A stretch of 64,000 nt of DNA from Nitrospirota bacterium (GCA_021840255.1 JAKBYX010000008.1:1-64000), one strand, 5' to 3'. Shown: positions 25,355 through 34,675, counted from the stretch's first letter. Notes: generated by a model not told the origin, from the sequence alone. Numbers and translations: made by a program.

Positions 25355-28300
25355 TTAAGGACCGCCGGTCTCGATAACCAGCGGGATGTGCGTAAAGACG
25401 AGAAACGCCTTTGCGGCAAGGCCAAAGATGCCTTCGGCCGCCTCCCTGTACAGCTCCATCTGAAAACTGTATTTGGCTGCCAGTTCCCCTATGTCCTGCG
25501 GCCTTGCCGGAAAACTCTTGTAGTCGTATACGCGCACGACGCCCTCTTCAATCATGAGCCTGTCAATGCGCCCCTTGTACAGGGTCTTGCCCTTTTCATG
25601 CACGAACGGAAGCTCGGTGAACGATCTTCGTCCCTGGCGGGGGAGCACCACCTCTTCAAGTATGCCCGCAGCCCTCAGTTTTTCGATGTCACCCAGTATC
25701 GTCTCCGTAAAAAGTTTCTCTCTCCGCCGCTCAAAGATATAAAACCCTTTAAGCAGGGAAACGGCACGCTCCCTGATCTTGTCCTGGGCCAGCCTTCCTT
25801 CCGATAGCTCTTCGAGCACCTGGTGCATGAGCCTTCCAAGCAGCACCCAGTCCCTTCCGTGGCGGGTTTTTACCAGGATGTCTTCGGTTACGTCCTTCGT
25901 GCTGGCTGGGGGTTCGTACTCAAAGGGCTCGGCGTAGAGCGGCTCGTCAAGGAAATGCCTCTCCGGCACAAGCTCCATCCCCACTGACCTTGCGTAGTTG
26001 CTCTCCACCTCTTCCGCTGTAATGACATTGAACGGCAGCGGACAGCCGGACCCGGGCAGCAGAGCTTGCTTTGGCGCATCAGGTCCATTCAAAACAAAAA
26101 AATCCGATCCAAAGGCATCCGCAAGGTAGCGGAGCCTGCCTTTGGGCTTGGGCGATCTTATGCCGCTTAGAAGGATGTAGTCCATGGCCCTCGTTGCGGC
26201 CACATAGAAAAGCCTTTTTTCCTCTTCGAGCTCTTTAATCCTGCCCCGCTCGAATTCGGGCAGCTTTTTCCTGGTTTCAGAGTCGGGCTCGTATCTGAAA
26301 CTGAAGACCCCGGAGGAATTCCCCTCCATCATGGATCTTTCTTCTATGACGACGGGCCCGCTTTTTGCGTTTATGTCCTCGTCCAGGCTGGGCAGAAAAA
26401 GCATGGGGAACTGCAGCCCCTTGGCGGCATGCACCGTCATCAGCTTAACCACGTCCATTCCTTCGGCGTTCACGTTGGCCTTGGACACATCGGCCCTGGA
26501 CCTGTCCGCAAGCAGCCTGTCTCTTATGTCTATCAGGTTATGGCCCTGCGCTTCATGGGACTCCACCAGTTGGATGAACTTTTTTACGTTCGCATGTCTG
26601 GGTTTTTCCCAGAAATGTCTCCATCCCCCGGTCTTTACAAGCATTAGCTCAATGAGCTTTGAAAGGGGCAGCGCTTTGCCAGTCTCAATAAAGCTGTCCA
26701 GCATGGCCGCGGTTTCAATATGCTTTTTCACGCGCGATGCCCTTAGTCCTTCGATGAGGGTTTTTTGTTTTTTTAATTTCCCTTTTTTGTTTTTTCCCTT
26801 TGAGTGGAGGTTTGAGAGGGCCTTGTAGCCGAGCCCGAAAAGCGGAGAGCGCAGGAGACAAAAGAGGCTGTGGTCGTCCTCCGGGTCCGCTATGAACGTC
26901 GCAAACTCCCTCAGCAGGGCCACTTCCGGCTCCTCGTAGAAGCCCATGCCCTTTATGACGAGGAAAGGCACGTCCTCACGCCTGAATGCCTCTTCAAATG
27001 CCGCCAGATGCGTCCTTTGCCGTAGCAGCACCGCCATATCGGCATATTCGCACGGCCGTTTCCTTCCTTTTGGGTCCGTTGCCTGCCCGCCTTTCTGGTT
27101 TGTTACCAGGTAATTCCTGCGCATCGCTTTTATGCGCTTTGCGAGCATCCGGGCCTCGAAGTCCCGCTTATCTTTGGCCCTGCCACTGTCCGCGTATCCC
27201 GATCCGTTTTGGGGCATGTCGAGAAGCAAAAGCTCCACCTTGCCGTCACCCTGTCTCTTTGCCTCGAACGGACAGTATTCGACCTGCCAATCTTCACTGG
27301 AAGCGGGCCAGTCTTCAGTAGAAACGGGCCGGTCTCTGCCGGTGTCTTCCTCATCTGTGGGTTCAGGTCTGTCCGGGCCAGTCTGGGAAGGCCTGGGGAG
27401 TTGGGTGCGCGGCATGAGCCTTTCAAAGAGCCTGTTTGTGAACTCTATTATCTCGGGCAGGCTGCGGTAGTTGTCCTTGGCCTGATGGAACTCGTATTCG
27501 TTCCCCAGAAAGTCCTGAAGCCTCTGTCTCGCTTTTTTCATGGCGGAGACATCGGCCCCCCTGAAAAGATAAATGGACTGCTTCTCGTCCCCCACCAGAA
27601 AGAAGGTAGGCACCGTTCCGGCCTCTCTTTTTGGTCCCATGCCGGAGCGCCATTCCTCTGTCAGTTTATCCAGTATGCGCCACTGGAGGGCGCTTGTGTC
27701 CTGGAATTCATCCACAAGGATATGGTCCGTGTATTCGTCAAAGCTGTATAGGATGTTTTGCCAGTGAGGGCTCTTGGCGAGGGCCTTGTAGGCAAGTATC
27801 TCCAGGTCGCTGAAATCCAGCACGCGGGCCTCCAGCTTTTTGGCCCTGTAAACCTCCAGGCAGCGCGCGAAAAGCTGCAGGAGCATCATTTCTTTTTCTT
27901 TTCCCTTTTCACTTGCCTGTACGGGGCGCAGGTCGAGCGGCTCCTCCAGGATAAGCTCCGAAAGCGGCCTTTGCCTGAACAGCTCCGCAAGATGGTTTTT
28001 TAAAACGGAGTCCCACCCCCTTACGCCGCGCGCCTTCATGAGGGTGAAAATAGGACCGGCCGGGGCATCTGGCGGGAGGGCGTGCGCAAGACCTTCAGCC
28101 TCTCCCCTCAGCACGTCCATAACCGCTTCCCGCAGAAGGGCGGAAGAGACTCCCTCATCCGCTACGGAGAGCCTTGGGTCCAGACCAAGGTCGAGGGAGA
28201 ACCTCCGCAGGAGCTTCAGGCAAAACGCGTGTATGGTGGATATCCTCATAAGGGGCACCCTGGGTTTCACCTTTGAGTACAGCTCTGGGTTTTCACGGGC

Positions 28301-28489
28301 CAGGATGCTCAGGATGCGCTGCTTCATCTCCGAGGCCGCCTTCTCCGTAAAGGTTATGGCAAGCACGCGCTCGACCTCTCCCCCCGCCGCAATTAGGCTT
28401 ATGTACCTTCTGGCCAGCTTTTCGGTCTTGCCGGAGCCCGCCGGGGATGAGATTATGAAGCTCTTTTTTGTATTGTAAAATTCAGCCAT
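25355..28489 (-). CDS. addA: AddA-like helicase-nuclease (UvrD/Rep family)
   Basis: 1044 residues. This is the helicase subunit of a RecBCD-like complex that processes double-strand breaks. Motif I SPAGSGKT (15-22), motif Ia ITFTEKAASEMK, Walker B VDEFQDTS, the NYRS motif, VMTVHAAKG-like KLMTVHAAKGLQFP and VAATRA are all present. The C-terminal RecB-type nuclease keeps GRIDRLM and DYKSF. A poorly conserved linker near residues 370-405 contains a duplicated heptapeptide. It follows addB with a three-base gap, on the same message. Confidence 0.88.
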   Translation of the reverse strand: MAEFYNTKKSFIISSPAGSGKTEKLARRYISLIAAGGEVERVLAITFTEKAASEMKQRILSILARENPELYSKVKPRVPLMRISTIHAFCLKLLRRFSLDLGLDPRLSVADEGVSSALLREAVMDVLRGEAEGLAHALPPDAPAGPIFTLMKARGVRGWDSVLKNHLAELFRQRPLSELILEEPLDLRPVQASEKGKEKEMMLLQLFARCLEVYRAKKLEARVLDFSDLEILAYKALAKSPHWQNILYSFDEYTDHILVDEFQDTSALQWRILDKLTEEWRSGMGPKREAGTVPTFFLVGDEKQSIYLFRGADVSAMKKARQRLQDFLGNEYEFHQAKDNYRSLPEIIEFTNRLFERLMPRTQLPRPSQTGPDRPEPTDEEDTGRDRPVSTEDWPASSEDWQVEYCPFEAKRQGDGKVELLLLDMPQNGSGYADSGRAKDKRDFEARMLAKRIKAMRRNYLVTNQKGGQATDPKGRKRPCEYADMAVLLRQRTHLAAFEEAFRREDVPFLVIKGMGFYEEPEVALLREFATFIADPEDDHSLFCLLRSPLFGLGYKALSNLHSKGKNKKGKLKKQKTLIEGLRASRVKKHIETAAMLDSFIETGKALPLSKLIELMLVKTGGWRHFWEKPRHANVKKFIQLVESHEAQGHNLIDIRDRLLADRSRADVSKANVNAEGMDVVKLMTVHAAKGLQFPMLFLPSLDEDINAKSGPVVIEERSMMEGNSSGVFSFRYEPDSETRKKLPEFERGRIKELEEEKRLFYVAATRAMDYILLSGIRSPKPKGRLRYLADAFGSDFFVLNGPDAPKQALLPGSGCPLPFNVITAEEVESNYARSVGMELVPERHFLDEPLYAEPFEYEPPASTKDVTEDILVKTRHGRDWVLLGRLMHQVLEELSEGRLAQDKIRERAVSLLKGFYIFERRREKLFTETILGDIEKLRAAGILEEVVLPRQGRRSFTELPFVHEKGKTLYKGRIDRLMIEEGVVRVYDYKSFPARPQDIGELAAKYSFQMELYREAAEGIFGLAAKAFLVFTHIPLVIETGGP
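27286..27327 (-). repeat. Two 21-bp tandem units within addA
   Basis: Two imperfect 21-base units (17 of 21 matching by eye) encode a repeated S-E-D-W-heptapeptide in a linker between helicase motifs. A third, partial unit follows. Confidence 0.6.
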
Positions 28490-28492
28490 TTT

Positions 28493-31318
28493 TTATTCTT
28501 TACTTTTTCGTTTTCTTGTTTCGGGCTTGTTTTCCACGCTTTTATCCGAATGCCCGCCTTTGCTTTTATTTGAATGAATATACGGACAATAAGGCTTTTC
28601 ATGGCATATCCTGCAGTTTTGCTCCGAGATCGGGTCTGCCGGAAAATCCCCGCCGCGGACCATGCGAGCCGTTTCTTCCAGCCAGGCAAGGGCCGCCTCC
28701 ATGAAATCTTCCATGGTCCTGCCGGCGGATATGTCGCGGCTTCCAGGCACCATTTTCACCTTCATGTCCTTGAAGGAATATATGCCCACCTTCCGTATGT
28801 CTTTAATTCCCACGGCCTCAGCAAGCGCGGCATACAGGAAAAGCTGAAGTGTTGCCCCTTTTTTAAGCACATCGGAGGGGCTCAGGGCCGCCGGTCCGCT
28901 TTTGTAATCCATTATCATGTGATCGCCGGTTTCCCTATTCTCATCGATCCTGTCTATCTTGCCTTTTAGCTTTACACCCTTCAATTCCCCCTCCACCCTG
29001 TACTCCGGCATGGCCAGGGTAAAGCCTTCAAGGGAGAATTTTTTTTCTATCTCGTGAATGGACGGCAGGGCCGCCAGAAAACTCTCCTTAAGCAGCCTGC
29101 CCCAGTATGGGTGCACGGGGTTTTCAGCAAGGACCTTGTCAATGACCTTTCCCGCCCGGCTGCGGAAGCTGTCCAAGACGGAGTCCTGGACGGTGAAAGG
29201 CAGCAGTTCCTCCATTATCCTGTGAAGGAGGGTCCCTGCTGTTTTTGCGTCAATGCCGAACTCCTGCGCCTCCGGGGGGGCAAGCCCCATCACCCTGTCC
29301 AGGAAGAAAAATCTCGGGCAGGCCCTCAGGGCATCCACATCGGTAACGCTGACGGCCCTTTTTGAGTTTGTGCCAAAGGGTATTCTGTCCTTTACGTCCT
29401 TGATCTCGTCCAGATAAACGGAGTAGGGAAGCCTCCCTTTCCTTATAAATTCCTCTTCTTTTGAGAAGACGCCGTAAGCCGGGTCTTTAAGGGGATTTCC
29501 CTCCGAGATAAGTATGCTGGGCAGGAAAAGCTTGTCGCCTTCCATGTCAGGATAGCTCAGGTGTACAAAACCCGCTCCGGATATGAGCCTGCCGAACTGG
29601 AACTCCTCAAGGAGAAGGTTTTTTTTCATTGTCCTTAAACCGAGTTTTGCCCGCAGCCTCTCCGGCAGGAAGAAATCGGTTTCGGGTCTGCGGGGGATCT
29701 CTCCGTCTTTGAGCCCCAGAAAATAGAGGCCTTCCGGCTCAAGCCCCTCCGCTTCGCCGAAACTTAAAATCCTGACACCGGGCTCCTCTGTTTCCTCATC
29801 GATCCCGGAGGCGGCCAGGCTGACACAGTCCATGAATTCTTCGGGCGCAAGCCCCTCTCCGCACATTGCGTCCAGCAGCAGCAGGCCATGCAGCCTGTCT
29901 TCAAGCTCGTCCTCGAAAGAAAAAGCGCCCAGGGCGGAAAATTCCAGGCCTTTCAGCGCCTCGATGTAACCGTTTATGAGCCTCTGGCTGGACCCGGTTT
30001 TCCCTTCCTTCATAGCCTTTTCAAGAGGCGAAAGCCTTTTTTTTAGCCATTTAAGGCCTTTTGGTCCGGTGGGCGCTCCCTCCAGGCCAAGCCAGTTCTC
30101 AAACCCTCCCGAAACGGATGAAAGCGTTATCTTTGGCGCCCATCTGCCCAGTTCCTCCGGTATCCCGGCAAAGAAAGGGGAACTTAAGACCGCGGCAAGG
30201 TCTGGGGCCCCATAACAGCCGGAAAAAGGAAAAACTGTCTTCAGCACCGCCAGAAGGTCTTTTTCCCGTCTTGCCTTTACGGAGTTCCCGGCCCCTCCGG
30301 GGGAAAAACTGCACGGCACACCGTATTTTTTGAACACCCTCTCTAACATATCAGTATAATCCGGGGGGTTGGGCAGAATGACGGCTGTCTTTGAAAGACC
30401 GGTAAACGCGCCCGATATGTAATTTACCTTTATTCTCCTTGCCGCGGCCTCCACCTCCTGCTCCCTGGACGGATAGGCGTAATAGCTCAGTTTTGCGTTT
30501 TTTGCGCTGCCGGCAGGCACTCCGGTTTGCCTATGCGGGAACGCCTTTAGAAATGAAAGATAGTTCTCCGTGATCCCGGGGCGTCTTTCATCGAAAGGGA
30601 CCAGGGCGGCTGTTTTCCCCGCCCTTTCGATCAGGGCGGAGATCAGCAGTTTTTCGGCCGGGGTGACCTCGTAAAACCCGTCCAGAATGAGCGCGGACAA
30701 AGGGAATCTTTCGGCATGGATTTTTTCATTTTCATTTGCATTTTCGCCCCTGATAAGTGCCGCCGCCTCCGGAGCGGGGCCGTCAGGATCGATGAAGCCC
30801 AGGGTATTGAGCCGCTGCTCGTAAAGGGAAATGGTTGCCATTGTGCTTTCGAGCCTCAGGCCTATCTCTTCGGCAATGCCAAGCTCAGCGATCAGAGGGG
30901 AGATCGTTTCAAGTATTTCCGCGGCTTTTCTCCCTGGGAAATGGGCCTTCATTTCTCTTATGAACCCCGCCAGGGTGGCGGCATAGCCTGCGTTTTTGCC
31001 GGAAAGTTTCATCAGCAGGGGCACCTTCAGCCAGGAAGGCAGCAAAAGGGATCTTTGGGAGTGCTCCCTCAGGAGTTTTTTTGCCAGTTGCCCCGGTGTC
31101 ATCATCAGCGGGGGGATATAGCCCTTGCCGCGGGTCTCCGGCGAGACCGCCGCATGAAAAAGCCCCTGGGCCTCTTTTCTTTTCTGGGTGGCCGGGGCCA
31201 GATATGTGAGCCCGGAAAAATCGTTCTTCTTTTGCCCTCCCACCCGCGTGAGGGCTTCTTCGAGCAGCTTTTTTGTCATGCCGCGCACACCTGGGGGGAC
31301 AAGGAAAATTTCAAGCAT
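28493..31318 (-). CDS. addB: AddB-like nuclease subunit with iron-sulfur staple
   Basis: About 941 residues from ATG 31318; a TTG seven codons upstream also keeps the frame. The N-terminal helicase-like region lacks a clean Walker A, as is common in diverged AddB. The C-terminal third has the PD-(D/E)XK nuclease (GKIDRID, then IMDYKSG) enclosed by cysteines: one in ACPRFFFLD and a C-x2-C-x5-C cluster in CRICHEKPYC. That is the four-cysteine 4Fe-4S staple of AddB nucleases. It pairs with AddA in end resection and recombination. Neither start has a good Shine-Dalgarno. Confidence 0.85.
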   Translation of the reverse strand: MLEIFLVPPGVRGMTKKLLEEALTRVGGQKKNDFSGLTYLAPATQKRKEAQGLFHAAVSPETRGKGYIPPLMMTPGQLAKKLLREHSQRSLLLPSWLKVPLLMKLSGKNAGYAATLAGFIREMKAHFPGRKAAEILETISPLIAELGIAEEIGLRLESTMATISLYEQRLNTLGFIDPDGPAPEAAALIRGENANENEKIHAERFPLSALILDGFYEVTPAEKLLISALIERAGKTAALVPFDERRPGITENYLSFLKAFPHRQTGVPAGSAKNAKLSYYAYPSREQEVEAAARRIKVNYISGAFTGLSKTAVILPNPPDYTDMLERVFKKYGVPCSFSPGGAGNSVKARREKDLLAVLKTVFPFSGCYGAPDLAAVLSSPFFAGIPEELGRWAPKITLSSVSGGFENWLGLEGAPTGPKGLKWLKKRLSPLEKAMKEGKTGSSQRLINGYIEALKGLEFSALGAFSFEDELEDRLHGLLLLDAMCGEGLAPEEFMDCVSLAASGIDEETEEPGVRILSFGEAEGLEPEGLYFLGLKDGEIPRRPETDFFLPERLRAKLGLRTMKKNLLLEEFQFGRLISGAGFVHLSYPDMEGDKLFLPSILISEGNPLKDPAYGVFSKEEEFIRKGRLPYSVYLDEIKDVKDRIPFGTNSKRAVSVTDVDALRACPRFFFLDRVMGLAPPEAQEFGIDAKTAGTLLHRIMEELLPFTVQDSVLDSFRSRAGKVIDKVLAENPVHPYWGRLLKESFLAALPSIHEIEKKFSLEGFTLAMPEYRVEGELKGVKLKGKIDRIDENRETGDHMIMDYKSGPAALSPSDVLKKGATLQLFLYAALAEAVGIKDIRKVGIYSFKDMKVKMVPGSRDISAGRTMEDFMEAALAWLEETARMVRGGDFPADPISEQNCRICHEKPYCPYIHSNKSKGGHSDKSVENKPETRKRKSKE

Positions 31319-31410
31319 GCTTAAAGATAAACCATGCAAGAGAGGAGTTTCAAACTGAAATTTCCCCGGTCATTTCCCATTAATTTCAGGGAAGGCCGGG
31401 CTTATCCCGG

Positions 31411-31491
31411 TTTTATGCCCTGAGGGCATCGAATGTAGGGACTTCCCCAATTAATCACGGTTCGCTCGCTTTACGCTCGCTGCGCATTTCC
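31411..31491 (+). repeat. Dispersed intergenic repeat, copy D (short form)
   Basis: TTTTATGCCC-TGA-GGGCATCGAATGT gives a perfect 6-bp first hairpin. A spacer follows, then GGTTCGCTCGCT and TACGCTCGCTGCGCATTTC. As in copy B, the second hairpin is absent. It lies between divergently oriented addB and the HD-GYP gene. Confidence 0.72.
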
Positions 31492-31509
31492 TGATGATCT
31501 TGCAGATTG

Positions 31510-31525
31510 TGTGAATACGCTCACA
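31510..31525. promoter_or_regulatory. CRP-like palindrome before the HD-GYP gene
   Basis: TGTGA-ATACGC-TCACA is a perfect match to the TGTGA-N6-TCACA consensus of CRP-type regulators. It lies 75 bases upstream of the HD-GYP start. A possible -10 box TAGAAT is at 31555-31560. A crp/fnr-family gene is third in the following gene row, so autoregulation is plausible. Confidence 0.6.
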
Positions 31526-31584
31526 GACATTATTTTTGCACCGGGCTTTTATGTTAGAATAGGTTCAGTTTTTTGGAGTAATCT

Positions 31585-32919
31585 ATGACGATAATCCGAA
31601 CCATACGTTTCAAATTTGCCGCGGTCATCCTACTTCTCCTTGCAGCCATGACCTTGTCCTTTTCGGTGCTTACCTTGAAGACCGTAGAGGGTCAAATAGT
31701 CAGTGACGTGATCAGCAGGGCCCAGGCGATAAGCGAGAGCGCGGCGGCCTCAGCGGCCTACAGCATGCTTTCAGATGATATGCTTGGAATGGACAGCGTG
31801 GTGTCGCGCGTGAAGGCCTCCCATCTGGATGTGGATTTCGTGGCCATCGCGGATAATTCAATGAAGGCCCTGGCCCACAGCAATATCAGCCTGCTGGGGA
31901 AAACCGTAAACGTGGCCCCCGGAAAGCTCCTGGAGATGGACCGTTACGGCTGCGTTACCCGGGGCGGCTCGGGCGGAGTGGAGGTGGTTACCCCGGTATC
32001 TTTTTTAAAAAAGCGGCTGGGTTATGTTGTGCTTGGCATGAACAGGTCCCTTTTGTCCGATGCCAGGCGAAGCGCCCAAAAAAGCGTTATCAGGGGCCTT
32101 GTTGTCGCTTTTGTAATGGGGGTAGCGGGCGTTCTCGTCCTTTCCGCAAGCATCACAAAGCCCATCGAGGAACTGTCCTCCGGCGTGGAAGAGCTCAAGA
32201 AGGGAAGAAAGAAGCCGCTTAAGGTCTATTCAAAAGACGAGCTTGGCAGGCTTACGGAAAATTTCAATGGCATGTCCGCCCTGATCGTGGAGCAGAAAGA
32301 CCAGCTTGCAAAATATGCGGGGGAGCTTGAGGAGGCTTACATATCCACGCTCAAGGTGCTGGCCGCCGCCATAGACGCGCGGGACCCTTACACCCTGGGC
32401 CACTCGGCCCGTGTGGCCCAGTTTTCGGTGAAAATGGGTGAGGCCATGGGTCTTTCAAAAAAAGAGCTTGAGGACCTGGAGGTTGCCTGCCTCTTCCATG
32501 ATGTGGGAAAGATAAAGACGCCGGACCACGTCCTGCTTAAACCGGGAAAGCTGGAGGCGGATGAGTTCAGGGAGATGGCCCGCCATACAGAGGACGGAAT
32601 GAATATAATCTCGAAGGCCCCCAGCCTTGCCAAATATATCCCCGCCGTAAGGCACCATCATGAATGGTATAACGGCAAGGGTTATCCGGACGGCCTGGCC
32701 GGAGATGAAATACCGCTGCATGCCTCCATTATCTCGATAGCGGATTCTTTTGACGCCATGACGTCCAACAGGCCTTACAGGAAGTCCCGCTCCGAGGCGG
32801 AAGCCCTTAAAGAGATACTGAGGTGCTCGGGGACCCAGTTCAACCCGCGCCTTGTCGAAGTTTTTGCAGGTGCGTTCAAGAACGAGCATGAGGGCTTCAT
32901 GCTTTCGGATCTGATATGA
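31585..32919 (+). CDS. HAMP and HD-GYP domain membrane protein, probable c-di-GMP phosphodiesterase
   Basis: 444 residues. An N-terminal membrane helix (about 8-30) and a second one (about 168-188) enclose a roughly 140-residue extracytoplasmic sensor region. A HAMP segment follows (SITKPIEELSSG), then the HD-GYP domain. His273 of HSARV, the HD pair at 305-306 (LFHDVGK), HHHEWYNGKGYP with GYP at 366-368 and IADSFDAM are all kept, so the di-iron phosphodiesterase site looks intact. GGAGT lies 9 bases before the ATG. Its stop overlaps the next gene's ATG by four bases. Confidence 0.88.
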   Translation: MTIIRTIRFKFAAVILLLLAAMTLSFSVLTLKTVEGQIVSDVISRAQAISESAAASAAYSMLSDDMLGMDSVVSRVKASHLDVDFVAIADNSMKALAHSNISLLGKTVNVAPGKLLEMDRYGCVTRGGSGGVEVVTPVSFLKKRLGYVVLGMNRSLLSDARRSAQKSVIRGLVVAFVMGVAGVLVLSASITKPIEELSSGVEELKKGRKKPLKVYSKDELGRLTENFNGMSALIVEQKDQLAKYAGELEEAYISTLKVLAAAIDARDPYTLGHSARVAQFSVKMGEAMGLSKKELEDLEVACLFHDVGKIKTPDHVLLKPGKLEADEFREMARHTEDGMNIISKAPSLAKYIPAVRHHHEWYNGKGYPDGLAGDEIPLHASIISIADSFDAMTSNRPYRKSRSEAEALKEILRCSGTQFNPRLVEVFAGAFKNEHEGFMLSDLI

Positions 32920-33554
32920 CAGGCCGCCGCGGCATTCCCTTAGTGCTGCTGGCCGCATTGGGGCTTTTTTATCTGCTCGCCTCTTCCTGTGCGGTCCTTG
33001 AAAAAGGCGAAAAAAGCCCTTCGCCGGTAAGGCCAGCCAGTTCCGTCACGGCCACTGCGCTAGAAACCCCCGTCGCTCTTCCGGTATATGACCCCGGCCC
33101 AGTCATAAAAGAGGCCAGGGCCAGTATGGCAAAAGGCGAATACGAAAAAGCCGTGGAAGCGTACAAGGGCGCACTTTCCCTTCATCCCGGCAACAAAAGG
33201 CTGGTTTCCGGCTGCAGGGATTCGCTTCTGGCGGCAAACGGGGCCGCTGGTACCTCTTTTGGAAAAGGGGATTTCGGGAAGGCCGGCAGCCTTTATTACC
33301 TGGTGGCGGAGAATTACAGATATCTCGGGCCCGCGCCCATCAAGGCCGGTTACCTCAAGGCGGGTTTCCTTAAAAAAAGGGTCAGTGATTGCGGCGCGGC
33401 GCTTACTCAAAGGGGCCTTGAAAGCTACAGGAAGGGGGATCTTAAAGCGGCCATCTCTGAATGGGAGGCCGTTTTGAGATTCGACCCCGGCAACACAGAG
33501 GTGAAGAAGGCCGTGGCTACAGCAAGAGTTCAGCTTAAAAAACTCTCCAAATAA
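32916..33554 (+). CDS. TPR lipoprotein
   Basis: 212 residues. A signal peptide ends in a lipobox L-A-S-S-C with Cys25 as lipid anchor. A Pro/Ser-rich linker follows. At least two TPR-like units are visible (A-R-A-S-M-A-K-G-E-Y-E-K-A-V-E-A-Y-K-G and Y-R-K-G-D-L-K-A-A-I-S-E-W-E), ending LRFDPGN. Such proteins act as periplasmic scaffolds; the partner is unknown. It is translationally coupled to the HD-GYP gene, so the two probably work in one signalling or envelope process. Confidence 0.78.
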   Translation: MTGRRGIPLVLLAALGLFYLLASSCAVLEKGEKSPSPVRPASSVTATALETPVALPVYDPGPVIKEARASMAKGEYEKAVEAYKGALSLHPGNKRLVSGCRDSLLAANGAAGTSFGKGDFGKAGSLYYLVAENYRYLGPAPIKAGYLKAGFLKKRVSDCGAALTQRGLESYRKGDLKAAISEWEAVLRFDPGNTEVKKAVATARVQLKKLSK

Positions 33555-33569
33555 TTACCCTTCTTTCCA

Positions 33570-33598
33570 TTTACAAAAAAACTATGCAAAAATATCTG
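33570..33598 (+). promoter_or_regulatory. Possible promoter immediately before the Crp/Fnr gene
   Basis: TTTACA (33570-33575) and TATCTG (33593-33598) are 17 bases apart. The ATG at 33604 is five bases beyond, without a Shine-Dalgarno, so the message may start at or near the ATG. Confidence 0.33.
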
Positions 33599-33603
33599 AA
33601 GTT

Positions 33604-34335
33604 ATGGAAAGGTCTTCTCGACCGGATTTTGAACGGGCGGATTTTGAGCGTCTTCTGGACGGTCTGCGGGGCGAACTGGTCCTGAAGCAGATACCCGCCG
33701 GGGCGCTCATCTATTCCCAGGGGGACACCTGCCGTGCCATCGCTTTTGTCATGGAAGGCGGCATCAGGGTCTATAAGACCGGGGAAAACGGACGCGAGAT
33801 CACCCTTTACGACTTGGGCCCGGGAGAGACATGCATTCTGAACGCGTCCGCCATCCTTTCCGGAGAGGAATACCCCGCAAACGCCGTCACTTCAGAAAAT
33901 ACGAAAGTCGCTTTGCTCGATGCGGGCAGGTTCAGGCAGTTGATGGCGGCCTCGGCCCCCGGAGAGACAAACCTGCGGGAGTTCATGTTTTCGCTTCTAA
34001 GCAGAAGGCTTGGCGCGGTCATGGCCCTTGTGGAGGAGGTGGCCTTTGGAAGAATGGATGAAAGGCTGATCGAATACCTTAAGGGAAAGTCCTCCGGAGG
34101 ATCACTGGAAAAAGGCGGGCCGGAAATAGGCGGAGAGGAAACAGGGTTTCTTTTGAATACCACACACCAGAGGATCGCAAATGACCTTGGCACCTCCAGG
34201 GAGGTTGTAAGCCGTCTTTTAAAGGATTTTGAGCGAAAGGGAATACTGGAGGTACACAGGAACGCGATCCGCCTCTTTCCCGCCGTCCGGCAAAAAAACA
34301 AAAGATTCCCAATAGATGAGCGCCCCGGCGGGTAA
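33604..34335 (+). CDS. Crp/Fnr-family transcriptional regulator
   Basis: 243 residues. The cyclic-nucleotide-like beta barrel runs over residues 25-125 (GALIYSQGDTC, YDLGPGE), then the dimer helix and a winged HTH: TTHQRIANDLGTSREVVSRL with the wing GILEVHRNAI. It lacks the four-cysteine N-terminal cluster of Fnr and shows no heme-binding CooA signature, so the ligand is unknown. TGTGA/TCACA palindromes upstream of the HD-GYP gene and downstream of this one are its likely sites. A CAAAAA microsatellite begins three bases after its stop codon. Confidence 0.88.
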   Translation: MERSSRPDFERADFERLLDGLRGELVLKQIPAGALIYSQGDTCRAIAFVMEGGIRVYKTGENGREITLYDLGPGETCILNASAILSGEEYPANAVTSENTKVALLDAGRFRQLMAASAPGETNLREFMFSLLSRRLGAVMALVEEVAFGRMDERLIEYLKGKSSGGSLEKGGPEIGGEETGFLLNTTHQRIANDLGTSREVVSRLLKDFERKGILEVHRNAIRLFPAVRQKNKRFPIDERPGG

Positions 34336-34366
34336 AAAAACAAAAACAAAAACAAAAACAAAAAAT
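34336..34366 (+). repeat. CAAAAA microsatellite after the Crp/Fnr gene
   Basis: About four tandem CAAAAA hexamers lie directly after the crp/fnr stop codon. Such tracts change length by slippage. It lies before the second CRP-like palindrome and its effect, if any, is unknown. Confidence 0.7.
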
Positions 34367-34380
34367 CCCTCTGTGCCCCC

Positions 34381-34399
34381 TATGTGATAATGTCACATA
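34381..34399. promoter_or_regulatory. CRP/FNR-type palindrome before the DUF2892 gene
   Basis: TATGTGA-TAATG-TCACATA has perfect 7-bp arms and a 5-base centre, one base shorter than the canonical spacing. It lies between the crp/fnr gene and the DUF2892 gene, 85 bases before the latter's start. Confidence 0.6.
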
Positions 34400-34483
34400 C
34401 TTCAAGTTGTATTCCCTGTAAATTTTAAGCAGGCAACAAAGAGAAAGATCGAAAAAACTTCCATGGAGGTGTAAAAGAAAACG

Positions 34484-34675
34484 ATGAAAAGAAATATCGG
34501 TTCGGCCGAACGCGTGATAAGGGTGATCGCTGGGGTGGCTATCCTGTCGCTTGCGGTAATCGGCCCCAAGTCTCCCTGGGCCTTTCTTGGCGCTGTGCCG
34601 CTGCTTACGGGTCTCATGGGGTGGTGCCCGCCATATGCGGTTTTGGGGATATCGACCTGCAAAAAGAGCAACTAG
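34484..34675 (+). CDS. DUF2892 family small membrane protein
   Basis: 63 residues, a typical length. Start MKRNIGSAERVIRVIAGVAI and the C-terminal GWCPPYAVLGISTC match DUF2892, whose two short hydrophobic segments are often fused to rhodanese domains (YgaP) in sulfur or oxidative stress contexts. The two cysteines of GWCP and STC are conserved. GGAGG lies upstream. Its position after a CRP-like site suggests control by the neighbouring Crp/Fnr protein. Function is unknown. Confidence 0.85.
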   Translation: MKRNIGSAERVIRVIAGVAILSLAVIGPKSPWAFLGAVPLLTGLMGWCPPYAVLGISTCKKSN

